A stretch of DNA of 64,000 bases from Acidovorax sp. Root219. Its GTDB lineage: Bacteria > Pseudomonadota > Gammaproteobacteria > Burkholderiales > Burkholderiaceae_C. A program made the translations under genes and the position numbers. Under the pieces are notes generated by a model. That model was not told where the DNA came from and did not search any database. It saw only the letters and a program-made list of their open reading frames with translations. How positions within the stretch are numbered: the first letter of the stretch is position 1; each line of letters starts with the position of its first letter. Positions 15,958-24,219 of the stretch are shown piece after piece. The stretch covers positions 103,796 to 167,795 of the forward strand of contig NZ_LMIJ01000016.1 in the NCBI RefSeq assembly GCF_001428665.1. The letters are read 5' to 3'.

Positions 15958-17016
15958 TCAGAGTGCCCATGGGTAGTTCTCTTGCGCCAGCACTGCGCTG
16001 GCAAGGGCCGCATCGTCGCGGTATCCGTGACTCTGGCGAATGAAAACCGGCAGGTCTGCCGCAGCGCGTGCAAACGCCGCGTCGCGGCAGTAGGGCGTTG
16101 CGCCCAGCGCGCGCCCGGTTTCCTCCAGCACGCAGTGGGCCGCAGCCTCTGCTGCTTGGCGTACACGCAGTGCCGTGGCCATGGCGTCCGCGTGCGGGTT
16201 CGCATCGATCCAGGCGGCGCTCTCGCGCAGCAGCGCGGCCATACCTGCCAACACCCGATCCACCTTGCCGAAGGCTGCAGCGCGGTATGCGAAAGCCGGG
16301 TGCTCGGACGACTGACCGCGCATACCGCGATATAGGGAGTCGGCCACGGCCAGCGTGCCGCCATACCAGCAGGCGGCAATGCCTGCACCCCCATGCCAGA
16401 AGCCGGGCCTGCGCAGGTAATCTCCAGGCTCGCCCACCAGTGTGGCAGGCGTGGCATCGAAAGCCACCTCCGCGCTCAGCGTGTCGGCCATGCCCACGGC
16501 CTGCCAGGCGCCGGTGTTCATGCGGATGCTGGCGTGGCCGAGTTCGACGGCGACCAACTGGCTCTGGTCCAGCCCCGGCCGCCATGCGGTCAGCAGGGCG
16601 TGGCTGACCCCCTGTGCACCGGAGCACCAGGCCTTAGCGCCGGACAGTTTGGCCAGACCGCTGTCGCCTCGTGGCAGAACTTGCACCCGCTGTCCGGGGA
16701 CCTCGGCCGCCCAAACCGCCCAAGTCTCGTTGGTCTCGCCTCGATCATGGCCTAGCTCTAGCAGAATGGCCAGTGCATCGCAGTGCCCCTCATACAGCTT
16801 CGCTAGTGACAGGCTGTGCTGCGCCACGTGACTCAGCGCCTGCCAGCGCTGCAGCGTCGAACCCGCGCCCGGTCGGGGCAAGCGAGCCAAGCCCATGCCA
16901 ACCAGTTGCCGAAGCTGTGTGGCAACGGACAGTGCTGCCATACCGGGCAAGGCCTGGGCGAGTGAGGACACGGCGGCGAGCGCATAAGGGTGGGCTCGGC
17001 GGTCAGGGATGGGCAT
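15958..17016 (-). CDS. Acyl-CoA dehydrogenase-like protein
   Basis: 352 residues from the ATG at 17016; a TTG 36 bp upstream is also possible. The layout is that of a divergent acyl-CoA dehydrogenase: an N-terminal helical region with GHCDALAILLELG, a middle beta domain (GAKAWCSGAQGVSHALLTA) and a C-terminal helical domain. The usual catalytic glutamate region is not obvious, so it may act on something other than an acyl-CoA. In related genomes such genes accompany PIG-L deacetylases, methyltransferases and glycosyltransferases. Here the methyltransferase follows directly and no PIG-L gene is present. Confidence 0.75.
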   Translation of the reverse strand: MPIPDRRAHPYALAAVSSLAQALPGMAALSVATQLRQLVGMGLARLPRPGAGSTLQRWQALSHVAQHSLSLAKLYEGHCDALAILLELGHDRGETNETWAVWAAEVPGQRVQVLPRGDSGLAKLSGAKAWCSGAQGVSHALLTAWRPGLDQSQLVAVELGHASIRMNTGAWQAVGMADTLSAEVAFDATPATLVGEPGDYLRRPGFWHGGAGIAACWYGGTLAVADSLYRGMRGQSSEHPAFAYRAAAFGKVDRVLAGMAALLRESAAWIDANPHADAMATALRVRQAAEAAAHCVLEETGRALGATPYCRDAAFARAAADLPVFIRQSHGYRDDAALASAVLAQENYPWAL

Positions 17017-17052
17017 GCGGGCAAGAGTCGATCTGTTGCTGATTCCGCTCAA

Positions 17053-17409
17053 TTTGGCGGTACGACACTCGTTACCCGGTCAGCAAGCGGCGCCCACTTC
17101 TGTGGGACAGACTCCTGACCGCTCGCGCGCAGAGCAAGCGCCTATCCCCATACCTACCGAGTCGAACCCCAAGAGGATGGGATTTGGAGTCGGGCCTCCT
17201 CATGGGAGCAAAAGGGCGCGTCCCAGGAGCACGCCTCAGTGGCGCTCGTTGCTTTTCAAGTTCGAACCGACTCCCGTTCAAGTTGCTCTTCCACACCCCG
17301 CCGGCGGCAAAGCGGGTCGAGTGGGCCGTCATTCGCTTTGCAGTTTTTCCTACACACTTGTGCAGTCCTTCATTCCATGATCGTCGCTGTAGCGTTATGG
17401 AGGTTCTTC
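17053..17409. other. Divergent intergenic region
   Basis: This region separates the minus-strand dehydrogenase-like gene from plus-strand genes. It is likely to hold both promoters. Frames here are short and mutually overlapping. A partly tRNA-like string (GGGGTTCGACTCGG on the minus strand) does not fold as a tRNA. Nothing else is supported. Confidence 0.45.
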
Positions 17410-17631
17410 ATGTTCTTCTCCCCGCATTCCACTTCTCGCGCGGCGACCTTCATCGGTGCCGGCTTATCCATGGTCGCCTACGGCGCATCGGCTTCCGTCG
17501 GGCTGACAGAGCCAGCAGAAGCGTTTGCTGGGGAGGAGGAGGGTTCTCAGAGGCAACCGATCAAAGTTGGCCCCGACCTAGCTCAATGCTTGGGGCACCG
17601 GCTGGAGGTCCATCTGGCCAAGGGATGCTGA
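17410..17631 (+). CDS. Possible small exported or membrane protein, 73 aa
   Basis: ATG at 17410 follows GGAGG at suitable spacing. The N-terminal 40 residues include a weakly hydrophobic segment (AATFIGAGLSMVAYGASASV), after which the protein is polar. It could be a small exported protein, but no family is recognised and codon bias is only fair. The next gene, a methyltransferase, starts 52 bp further on. Confidence 0.35.
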   Translation: MFFSPHSTSRAATFIGAGLSMVAYGASASVGLTEPAEAFAGEEEGSQRQPIKVGPDLAQCLGHRLEVHLAKGC

Positions 17632-17683
17632 ACGATCGCATGGTAACGGCTACTTCGACTAGCCCTGAATAACGCTCAACATC

Positions 17684-18637
17684 ATGAATGATCACTGCGT
17701 TGCCCGGTTGGTAGACCTGGGCAATTTCCTGAAGTCAAGGCACTACGAATTCACTACTCCCACGCCATTGACGCACCATCGCGTGCTGCGCAATCGCGTG
17801 GAAAAGGCTGCGCGAGATTTGCGTGACATATTCGGCTGGAATTTGCCGTTCGATGGCGCGTTGCTGCCACTGCCGTTGCGTGACAAGCTTGTCAGCGAAG
17901 GACTCACTCAACTGCAGGATACGGGCATGTACCAAAGCATGGTGCGCGTGAGCAGCTTGGGCGGTGAGCTATACGCCCATTCGCGGTTCCCTACCTCGGA
18001 GGCGGATGCCGTTTTCTTTGGCCCCGATACTTACCGTTTTGCGGCACTGATTGCTCAAGAGCTGGCTGCCCACCCGTTGGGAGCGTACGGTCGCATCTTG
18101 GACATGGGCTGCGGTGGCGGGCCTGGCGGTATTGTTGCGGCGCGCTCCGCAGGCGGCAGTGTTGATGAATTGGTGCTTGCCGACATCAATCCTGAGGCCT
18201 TGGCGCTGGCCAAAGCCAACGCACGCCTTGCACAGGTGGAGTTCTGCACCTTCGTCCAGTCTGACCTGTTCCAAGGCATCACGGGCGACTTCGATCTGAT
18301 CGTCTCCAACCCTCCGTACCTGGTCGACGCAGAGCGGCGCACGTACCGGCATGGCGGCGGCGACTACGGCGAAGGGCTGTCGCAGCGCATCCTGGAGCAA
18401 TCCATCGCCCACCTCAGGCCTGGCGGCCGCTTGGTCCTCTACACCGGCAGCGCCGTGGTGCAGGGGGTGGACTCGTTTTCCGAATGGGCCGCCGGCATTG
18501 CCGCACGCACGGGCTGCGCGTTCACGCGCCGCGAGATCGACCCCGACGTCTTTGGCGAAGAACTCGACCGGCCCGAGTACGCAGGGGTGGACCGCATCGC
18601 TGCCATCGGGCTCGTGGTGCAAAGGCCGCCAGCGTGA
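17684..18637 (+). CDS. HemK-like SAM-dependent methyltransferase (NPPY type)
   Basis: 317 residues. RILDMGCGGGPGGIVAA around residue 140 is SAM motif I, VLADINPEALALAKANARLA is motif II, and IVSNPPYLVD around residue 209 is the NPPY signature of enzymes methylating a nitrogen of glutamine, adenine or other planar amides. The N-terminal 130 residues are helical and unlike PrmB or PrmC, so a ribosomal or release-factor target is unlikely. Its stop overlaps the GTG of the ATP-grasp gene (GTGA), and a diiron oxidase follows. The trio suggests it modifies a small molecule or peptide. Confidence 0.85.
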   Translation: MNDHCVARLVDLGNFLKSRHYEFTTPTPLTHHRVLRNRVEKAARDLRDIFGWNLPFDGALLPLPLRDKLVSEGLTQLQDTGMYQSMVRVSSLGGELYAHSRFPTSEADAVFFGPDTYRFAALIAQELAAHPLGAYGRILDMGCGGGPGGIVAARSAGGSVDELVLADINPEALALAKANARLAQVEFCTFVQSDLFQGITGDFDLIVSNPPYLVDAERRTYRHGGGDYGEGLSQRILEQSIAHLRPGGRLVLYTGSAVVQGVDSFSEWAAGIAARTGCAFTRREIDPDVFGEELDRPEYAGVDRIAAIGLVVQRPPA

Positions 18638-19932
18638 GGATCCTGGGCATCGGTGACTGCAATGACCTGGCTGCCATGTACGGCGGCATGCAGGCACGCG
18701 GCCACGAGGTGCGGCTGTTCGTGCGCGACCCGGCCAGCCACGGAGTGTTTGCCGGCATGCTTACGCGCACCCATGATTGGCAAAGGGAACTGGGCTGGAT
18801 CAGGGAGGCTGGGCCCGAGGGCCTGATCCTCTTCGAGACGGCGGACCAGGGCGCTCAGCAGGATGCGTTGCGCAGGGACGGCTTTCAGGTCATCGGTGGC
18901 AGCGCCCTGGGCGACCGGCTGGAGGCCGAGCGCGAGTATGGCCAGGCCGTGCTGCGCGAGGCGGGCCTGTGCACCGCGGCCAGCCACTCGTTCAGCAGCT
19001 ACCGTGAGGCCTCGGATTTCATCGCCTCGCGGCGGCAACGCTATGTGCTCAAATTCAACGGCGCCAACAGCCCGCGCACACGCAACTACATCGCGCAGAA
19101 GGGCGACAGCAGCGACTTGGCCGCGCTGCTCCATTTCTACGGCGTGCATGAAGCACCCGTACCGTCCCCGGACTTCGTGCTCATGGAGTACATCGACGGC
19201 ATCGAGATCGGTGTCGGCGGGTATTTCAACGGCACGGATTTCATGGAAACCGCGTGCATCGACTTCGAGCACAAGCGATTCTTTCCGGGTGAGTTGGGCG
19301 AGCTGACAGGCGAGATGGGTACCGTGGTCAGCTATGCCGGCAGCGGCAGGCTGCGTGACCAGGTGCTCAAGCCCCTGGCAGGCGTGCTGCGCGATGGCGG
19401 CTACTGCGGCTACATCAACGTGAACCTCATGGCCAATGCTGACGGGCTGTGGCCGCTGGAGTTCACCAGCCGCTTCGGCTACCCCGGCTACGCCATCTGC
19501 GAGCGCCTGCACCGGGAGCCATGGGAAGCCATCTTCCAGAAGATGCTGCACCGCTCGGCCAACCATTTCGACACAGTGCCGGATTTTGCCGTGGGCATCG
19601 TGTTGACGGTACCGCCGTTCCCCTACACCCAGGGATACGAGGAAATCTCCAAGGGCATTCCCGTGATCCTGGACGAGGGCCTGTCAATGGCAGAGCGCGC
19701 CGCCATCGCCTTTGCCGAGGTGGAACTGCGCCAGGGCGCGCTCATCACCAGCGGCACCAGCGGCTATGTGGGCGTGGCAACGGGCTGCGCGCCTACCGTG
19801 GCGGCGGCCAGCGCCAGCGCGCTGGCGCTGGCGCGCAAGGTCTACGTGCCCAACCTGCGCTACCGCGAAGACATCGGTGTGCGGGTGTCGGACGAGGCCC
19901 TTGGCAACCTGCACCGGTGGGGCTATTTGTAG
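18634..19932 (+). CDS. PurD-like ATP-grasp ligase
   Basis: 432 residues from a GTG overlapping the preceding stop codon. The order of domains is that of phosphoribosylamine-glycine ligase: an N-terminal pre-ATP-grasp domain (GIGDCNDLAAMYGGM), a lysine-binding strand (YVLKFNGANSPRTRNY), the MEYIDGIEIGVGG loop, then GYCGYINVNLM and LEFTSRFGYPGY, which provide the metal-binding Glu/Asn residues. The genuine purD of this organism should lie elsewhere, because the N-terminal motifs and context differ. It probably joins an amine and a carboxylate in the same pathway as its neighbours. The substrate is unknown. Confidence 0.85.
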   Translation: MRILGIGDCNDLAAMYGGMQARGHEVRLFVRDPASHGVFAGMLTRTHDWQRELGWIREAGPEGLILFETADQGAQQDALRRDGFQVIGGSALGDRLEAEREYGQAVLREAGLCTAASHSFSSYREASDFIASRRQRYVLKFNGANSPRTRNYIAQKGDSSDLAALLHFYGVHEAPVPSPDFVLMEYIDGIEIGVGGYFNGTDFMETACIDFEHKRFFPGELGELTGEMGTVVSYAGSGRLRDQVLKPLAGVLRDGGYCGYINVNLMANADGLWPLEFTSRFGYPGYAICERLHREPWEAIFQKMLHRSANHFDTVPDFAVGIVLTVPPFPYTQGYEEISKGIPVILDEGLSMAERAAIAFAEVELRQGALITSGTSGYVGVATGCAPTVAAASASALALARKVYVPNLRYREDIGVRVSDEALGNLHRWGYL

Positions 19933-19985
19933 GCACCAGAGGCCGGCCGTAGGAGGCCGCCCACGCGGATCGGAGCGCTGGCCCG

Positions 19986-21494
19986 ATGGTGGCGCAGGCG
20001 GCGATGGCCCACCCTCAGGGACATACCTACACACAACACGCCATGTACCTTCATCTGCAGGAACGCCTTCGTTCCGAACCGACCATCGCCCCTCTCGTCT
20101 CCATGGCATCCGCCCCGGCTGCGCTCCATGCGCCTCTCTATGACCGTCTGGCCAACCACATTCCGACGCCACCGGAGCGCGAAGCGGCAGCCGATTTTCT
20201 GCGCCGCACCCTGCAGGACGTGGCTGCGCACGCGGACGATCTCCCTGAGAATCCCGCCGACCTGACGGCCTGGATGGAGGCCAATATCCAGAAGGTGCAC
20301 GGCCTGTACCAGGCTTATCTGGACGAGCGCAAGGCCGGTTCGCCGCGCCGCTATTTCAAGAACCGCGCGCATGCCCTGTACTTTCTGCGCAATGTGGCGC
20401 CCACAAAGCTGGTCGATGGCTCCTGGCTGTACGGCCTGTGCGCACATGCCGACAACTCCCGTTTGTCCGACCTGGTCACCACCTATGTGGAAGAACTGGG
20501 TGATGGCCTGGCCGACAAGAACCACGTAAAGCTCTACCGCGCTCTGCTGGCCAACTACGGGCTCGACCCGATCGAAGACCTGCCCGACGCGCTGTACCAG
20601 CAAGGGCTGGTGCAGGTGGCACTGGGCTGGAATGCGCAGGAGTTTTTGCCCGAGATCGTGGGCTTCAACCTGGGATATGAGCAGTTGCCCCTGCACCTGC
20701 TCATCACCTCCTTCGAGCTCAACGAACTGGGCATCGACCCCTACTACTTCACTCTGCACGTCACGGTCGACAATGCCGACACCGGGCATGCCAAGCGCGC
20801 CTGCGTAGCGGCGCTGGAAGCCGCCCCGCGCATCGACGATGGCGGTGACTACTGGCGCCGGGTGCGTGCCGGCGCCAAGCTGGGCAACGTGGGCGTCAGC
20901 ACACTGGACGTGATCAGCGGTTTCGACATCGACAGCGAGGTGGTCGCCATCCTGGCGCGCAAAGCGCCGTCGGGATACGGTGCGCACTCCGACTTCTGCA
21001 AGGTGGCGGGTCGCAGTGTGAACGACTGGCTCTCCAGTGCCGACGACCTGCCGCAGTTTCTGGCCGCACTGGAGCAAGCCGGCTGGATCAAGCGCAACCA
21101 ACCGGTGACCGACAGCCGCTTCTGGCACCTGCTGCAGGGCGAGCGTGCCGAGATGTTCGGCGTGTTCTCGCCCTACGAACTGCAGGTGATCCACGACTGG
21201 ATCCGCGGCCCGGCCAGTGCCGATGGTGCGCCCTTCGAGACAGGCGCCACGCCCGGTACGGGCAAGCGGCAGATGAGCTTTCGCGTGGCCGAGCGGCTCA
21301 AAGCCGCCAAGGGTGGCCGGTCCGAGCCCGTTGCGGCGGGGCTGGACACGGACCTGGAAATCTTTGAGAAGCGCTACCCCACTCTCGGCACGGCCGAAAA
21401 GCGCGACTTGCTTGTGCAGGCCATGTCGCCTGCCCTGCACTGGACACCGGTGGGCTTGCTGGCCACCAGAATGTTCCTCAACCGTTCAGTCTAG
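19986..21494 (+). CDS. Iron-containing redox enzyme (haem-oxygenase-like diiron oxidase family)
   Basis: 502 residues; start codons at 19986, 20004 and 20043 are all possible. The diiron pattern of this superfamily is visible: a YVEELGDG helix (E169/E170) followed by H180, and later ELNELGIDPYYFTLHVTVDN with H258, D262 and H268. Known relatives include UndA, SznF, BesC and CADD, which use O2 to oxidise fatty acids, arginine, lysine or tyrosine derivatives. This one has a long N-terminal helical region and a C-terminal extension of about 180 residues. It closes the operon with the methyltransferase and the ATP-grasp ligase. Confidence 0.8.
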   Translation: MVAQAAMAHPQGHTYTQHAMYLHLQERLRSEPTIAPLVSMASAPAALHAPLYDRLANHIPTPPEREAAADFLRRTLQDVAAHADDLPENPADLTAWMEANIQKVHGLYQAYLDERKAGSPRRYFKNRAHALYFLRNVAPTKLVDGSWLYGLCAHADNSRLSDLVTTYVEELGDGLADKNHVKLYRALLANYGLDPIEDLPDALYQQGLVQVALGWNAQEFLPEIVGFNLGYEQLPLHLLITSFELNELGIDPYYFTLHVTVDNADTGHAKRACVAALEAAPRIDDGGDYWRRVRAGAKLGNVGVSTLDVISGFDIDSEVVAILARKAPSGYGAHSDFCKVAGRSVNDWLSSADDLPQFLAALEQAGWIKRNQPVTDSRFWHLLQGERAEMFGVFSPYELQVIHDWIRGPASADGAPFETGATPGTGKRQMSFRVAERLKAAKGGRSEPVAAGLDTDLEIFEKRYPTLGTAEKRDLLVQAMSPALHWTPVGLLATRMFLNRSV

Positions 21495-21605
21495 TCAAAA
21501 ACGGGGCCTAGCTGGATTGGGTTCCCGATCGAGAAGGCGTCTGGTTACGCACTTCATCCAGCCCAGCATTTCATCAGCGTCCGCGATTTGAGGCGCCGTG
21601 CAGAC

Positions 21606-22235
21606 CTACGCTGCCCCCGAACGCAACGTGCGACCAGGATCGAGCATCCACTCGCTGAACTTCCACAAATCACCGTGTGAGGAATGAATCTCGTCGAGTT
21701 CCGGCCCGACGTTGGGCGTCCCATTGAGGCCCCTGCAGATCAGAGCGCGATGAACACTCGGCGCGATCCCTCGGAAGTACGGTAGGAAGTCGTCAACGAA
21801 AGCCAGTGGCGCAAGCTGCTCAATGGCGTCGGCCTTCGGGCTTCGCTCCCCTGCTGAGCGTCCTGTCGCGATCACACGCTCAATGGGAAACCCTGCATCC
21901 CTCAGATTCCTGAGGCGGGCCCCTTCAAATTGCCGAGCAAGCGCAGAGACGCAGACCAAGTCATACCCCGCGTCGTGAAGCCGATGGCATGCTTCAACTG
22001 CCAGCTTCAGAGGTGGAACAGAAGACCAAAATTGCTCGTCCATGCAGGCCCGCAGCGCGGCCAGGCGCTCACCTTCAAGAAATCCGACGGCCCACCGATC
22101 GAGGGGAGAGTAGGCATCCCTATCCCGCTCCAGAGGTCGACGACCAAACGCGCGCTCCCAGACAGATGCATAGGCCAAGCCGTAGTCGAGGAGCACGCCA
22201 TCCGCATCCAGGGCGATGATTGGTTTGGCGCTCAT
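21606..22235 (-). CDS. HAD family hydrolase
   Basis: 209 residues with all four HAD motifs: IALDADGVLLDYG (nucleophile Asp and acid Asp), VSALARQ (Ser), SPKADAI (Lys) and FVDDFLPYF (acidic pair). A cap domain of about 80 residues follows motif I. It should remove phosphate from a small metabolite. The ATG is preceded by AGGAG. It points towards the 3' end of the diiron oxidase gene and so is transcribed separately. Confidence 0.85.
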   Translation of the reverse strand: MSAKPIIALDADGVLLDYGLAYASVWERAFGRRPLERDRDAYSPLDRWAVGFLEGERLAALRACMDEQFWSSVPPLKLAVEACHRLHDAGYDLVCVSALARQFEGARLRNLRDAGFPIERVIATGRSAGERSPKADAIEQLAPLAFVDDFLPYFRGIAPSVHRALICRGLNGTPNVGPELDEIHSSHGDLWKFSEWMLDPGRTLRSGAA

Positions 22236-22300
22236 ATCAGTGCTCCTGTAGGAAGTCTGGGAATTGGAGCCGTGTCACTTCCGGGTGTTCCCGAACCGAC

Positions 22301-22318
22301 CAAACATGGCCATGTTTG
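22301..22318. promoter_or_regulatory. 18-bp perfect palindrome, possible operator
   Basis: CAAACATGGCCATGTTTG reads the same on both strands. A second palindrome, GTTTGCAAAC, overlaps its right edge (22314-22323). The pair lies in the non-coding gap upstream of the minus-strand HAD gene, within 90 bp of its start codon, where a dimeric repressor could act. No factor is assigned. Confidence 0.45.
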
Positions 22319-22404
22319 CAAACACGCCCATGTTACGAGCCCGAGCCATGCTATTGCCAACTGCTGGTCGCTGTCTTTGCTCGATGAGACGAGGTAGGTG
22401 CTGC

Positions 22405-22620
22405 TCATTGATCTGCCTCGGGCGGAATTGGAATCCATGGATCACCCTGGCGCCATGACTGCACATCCAGAAACTCCCATTCGCAACCGGTGCAGCGCAG
22501 CCGCTGCGTCGTGCGCATTGCACCGTGGGCATCGCGTTCGATCCCTTGCGGTAGCTGGTCGCGCAGCAGATGCCGCAGCAGTTCCGGGATGATGGGGAAA
22601 CTGGTTGCATACCGGCAGTT
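22405..22620 (-). pseudogene. In-frame continuation of the upstream hypothetical gene after a TAA stop
   Basis: Immediately after the stop of the gene at 22621-22962, the same frame runs on for 71 codons with protein-like sequence (FPIIPELLRHLLRDQLPQGI, RLRCTGCEWEFLDVQSW) before TGA. It has no start codon near its beginning; the first ATG is at codon 35. Either a nonsense mutation splits one longer gene, or a short protein starts at that internal ATG. I cannot name the family. Confidence 0.4.
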
Positions 22621-22962
22621 TTACCCTCGATCGTCCACCACGTTGAACTCGAACCGGAAATTGACTGCTGCCGTGTCGGGCAGCGTCAACACCAGCCGGG
22701 TTTCCTGGGGATGAAAGATGGTCTCGCCGTCACTCTCGAGAGCGCCATGGCTCACTGAAAGCGTTTCCATCTTGGTGGTGGTGGTCTTGCGGGTGGCATC
22801 CCAGCCGAACTGGCCGGGGCGCAGCTTCTGGCGCTGCAGCCAAGTCCAGATCTCGACCAGCTCGGCTTCTACTTCGGGTTGTTGGGTTCGGCTGGTCTGG
22901 GCCAGGGCGGAGAACACATATTGCTGGTCCCGAAGGACCCATTTGAATTGGAAGTGCTTCAT
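22621..22962 (-). CDS. Hypothetical protein, 113 aa (possibly 5' part of a split gene)
   Basis: The frame starts at ATG giving MKHFQFKWVLRDQQYVFSAL. A longer version from 23046 is open, but that start lies inside a dyad repeat. The protein is soluble, mixed alpha/beta, with a Thr/Lys-rich turn in the middle, and ends VNFRFEFNVVDDRG. No motif is recognised. Reading continues in frame beyond the TAA as described for 22405-22620, so the natural product may have been about 185 residues. Confidence 0.5.
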   Translation of the reverse strand: MKHFQFKWVLRDQQYVFSALAQTSRTQQPEVEAELVEIWTWLQRQKLRPGQFGWDATRKTTTTKMETLSVSHGALESDGETIFHPQETRLVLTLPDTAAVNFRFEFNVVDDRG

Positions 22963-23040
22963 CGGTGGGAGGTTGGGAGCCTCGATTGTCCCAAAAGAGG
23001 ACGCGCGTCCATTCGTCTGGCGCGATATCGCGCACCCCAC

Positions 23041-23089
23041 TGCCACATATATTTAGCATTTCGCGAGCAAATGCCCAACATATGTGGCA
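23041..23089. repeat. Nested inverted repeats
   Basis: TGCCACATAT at 23041-23050 is exactly inverted at 23080-23089. A second inverted pair (GCATTT / AAATGC) is nested inside, around CGCGAGC. The element lies just upstream of the minus-strand hypothetical gene and could be an operator or a recombination site. There is no T-run, so it is not a terminator. Confidence 0.5.
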
Positions 23090-23190
23090 TCGAAGTTGTC
23101 TCCGGCAGGCCGCATACCTCCGATAGCGCGAACAAGTTGCCGCACTAGCCTTTCCGCGCACAAAATCCATGCAGACCTATGGCCCGGGCG

Positions 23191-23574
23191 CTAATGAATG
23201 GGCGGCAGCAAGCTGCCCTCTTCGCCATTCCAAGCACCGGACGAGACTGCCTTCCAGATGGCCTCGCTCACGTCATCGGATACCACGACAAGATCCCGTG
23301 CAGCGTTCAATGTGATCAGGCCCCGCAGAAACTCGTTTTCCTCTGGTGGAGCGCACAGTCGATAGCTGCGACCCGAGTCTGTCTTGATGATGGCGCGGAC
23401 AAGGTCGATGGCGAGCAGAGCCGATGTAACCCTGAACGATCCTGAGGCCATCTGAGCCGCAAGGTGGAGGGCACCATTGCCCCGCTGCAAAACGCGCCAG
23501 TGACGAAGATCTACTTCGGACTGAGATTGGACATCAGGGGCTGGTCGCTCATTTACAAAGACAAGTGCATTCAT
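23191..23574 (-). CDS. Hypothetical protein, 127 aa
   Basis: ATG at 23574 is preceded by AGAGGAC. The protein starts MNALVFVNERPAPDVQSQSE and is soluble, with helices containing VTSALLAIDLVRAIIKTDSG and a C-terminal segment DLVVVSDDVSEAIWKAV. No membrane segment or catalytic motif is seen and no family is recognised. It lies in the accessory zone next to the Tn7-like module. Confidence 0.5.
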   Translation of the reverse strand: MNALVFVNERPAPDVQSQSEVDLRHWRVLQRGNGALHLAAQMASGSFRVTSALLAIDLVRAIIKTDSGRSYRLCAPPEENEFLRGLITLNAARDLVVVSDDVSEAIWKAVSSGAWNGEEGSLLPPIH

Positions 23575-23844
23575 CGTTGTCCTCTCGCGCACTCGCACGA
23601 GCCACATTTGAGGTGCTTCTGGGGGCGCTGGCCGCTTACAGATCAACGGCTACTGGCAGGTTTGGTGTCGTCGTCAAGATCGCATGGCTGGTCGCTTGCC
23701 TGACAGTTGGTGCCGGAGCATCTATCGCGTGAGAGCTGTTAAGGCCTAGCTGACATGTTATGCAAGCAAAGCATCGTGCTGCTCCGCTAATATTGAAATT
23801 TCAGTGTACAGCGAGTATGTTGGACTCCTTTGAAAGGAGCACAA

Positions 23845-24219
23845 ATGCTCGATGTCAACAGAGCCGCCTACCCTGGAGTACCGCTGGACTTTCCCGTTAC
23901 AGCGGTACATTCCGCCCTCGCAGGCGCTCAGCCAAAAATCTCAATCGTCGAGGAGGCCGGGAAGTTCTATGCCCTGGGTACCTCACCTACCGAAGTGATC
24001 AAGGCCTTCGAAGTCTGCGCGGATTTGGTGGAGCAGATGATTCCTTACTGCCAGTGCAAGCTTGTGGCTTTTGACGGCGACCACGATGCCACCGTGCATG
24101 CAGTTCTGCAGAGTTTGGTTGCCAAACAATGGTGCACTGCGGAGCGGTCTATCTGGATCATGCGCACGACTACGCAGCGTCTGGAATGGCATTTGCGCAA
24201 TGACACCTTGCCCGACTGA
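23845..24219 (+). CDS. Hypothetical protein, 124 aa
   Basis: ATG at 23845 follows AAGGAG at 7-8 bp spacing. The product begins MLDVNRAAYPGVPLDFPVTA and contains KISIVEEAGKFYALGTSPTE, then a helical region with VCADLVEQMIPYCQCKL. The style is that of small proteins carried on betaproteobacterial mobile elements, but I cannot name the family. Its stop codon lies 1 bp before a TGTCG string that may be one end of the transposon downstream. Confidence 0.55.
   Translation: MLDVNRAAYPGVPLDFPVTAVHSALAGAQPKISIVEEAGKFYALGTSPTEVIKAFEVCADLVEQMIPYCQCKLVAFDGDHDATVHAVLQSLVAKQWCTAERSIWIMRTTTQRLEWHLRNDTLPD

Noticed and set aside
17160..17260. tRNA-like strings (TTCGA flanked by G/C runs on both strands)
   Set aside because: No cloverleaf forms: acceptor, anticodon and T arms cannot be paired in one order and no CCA follows.
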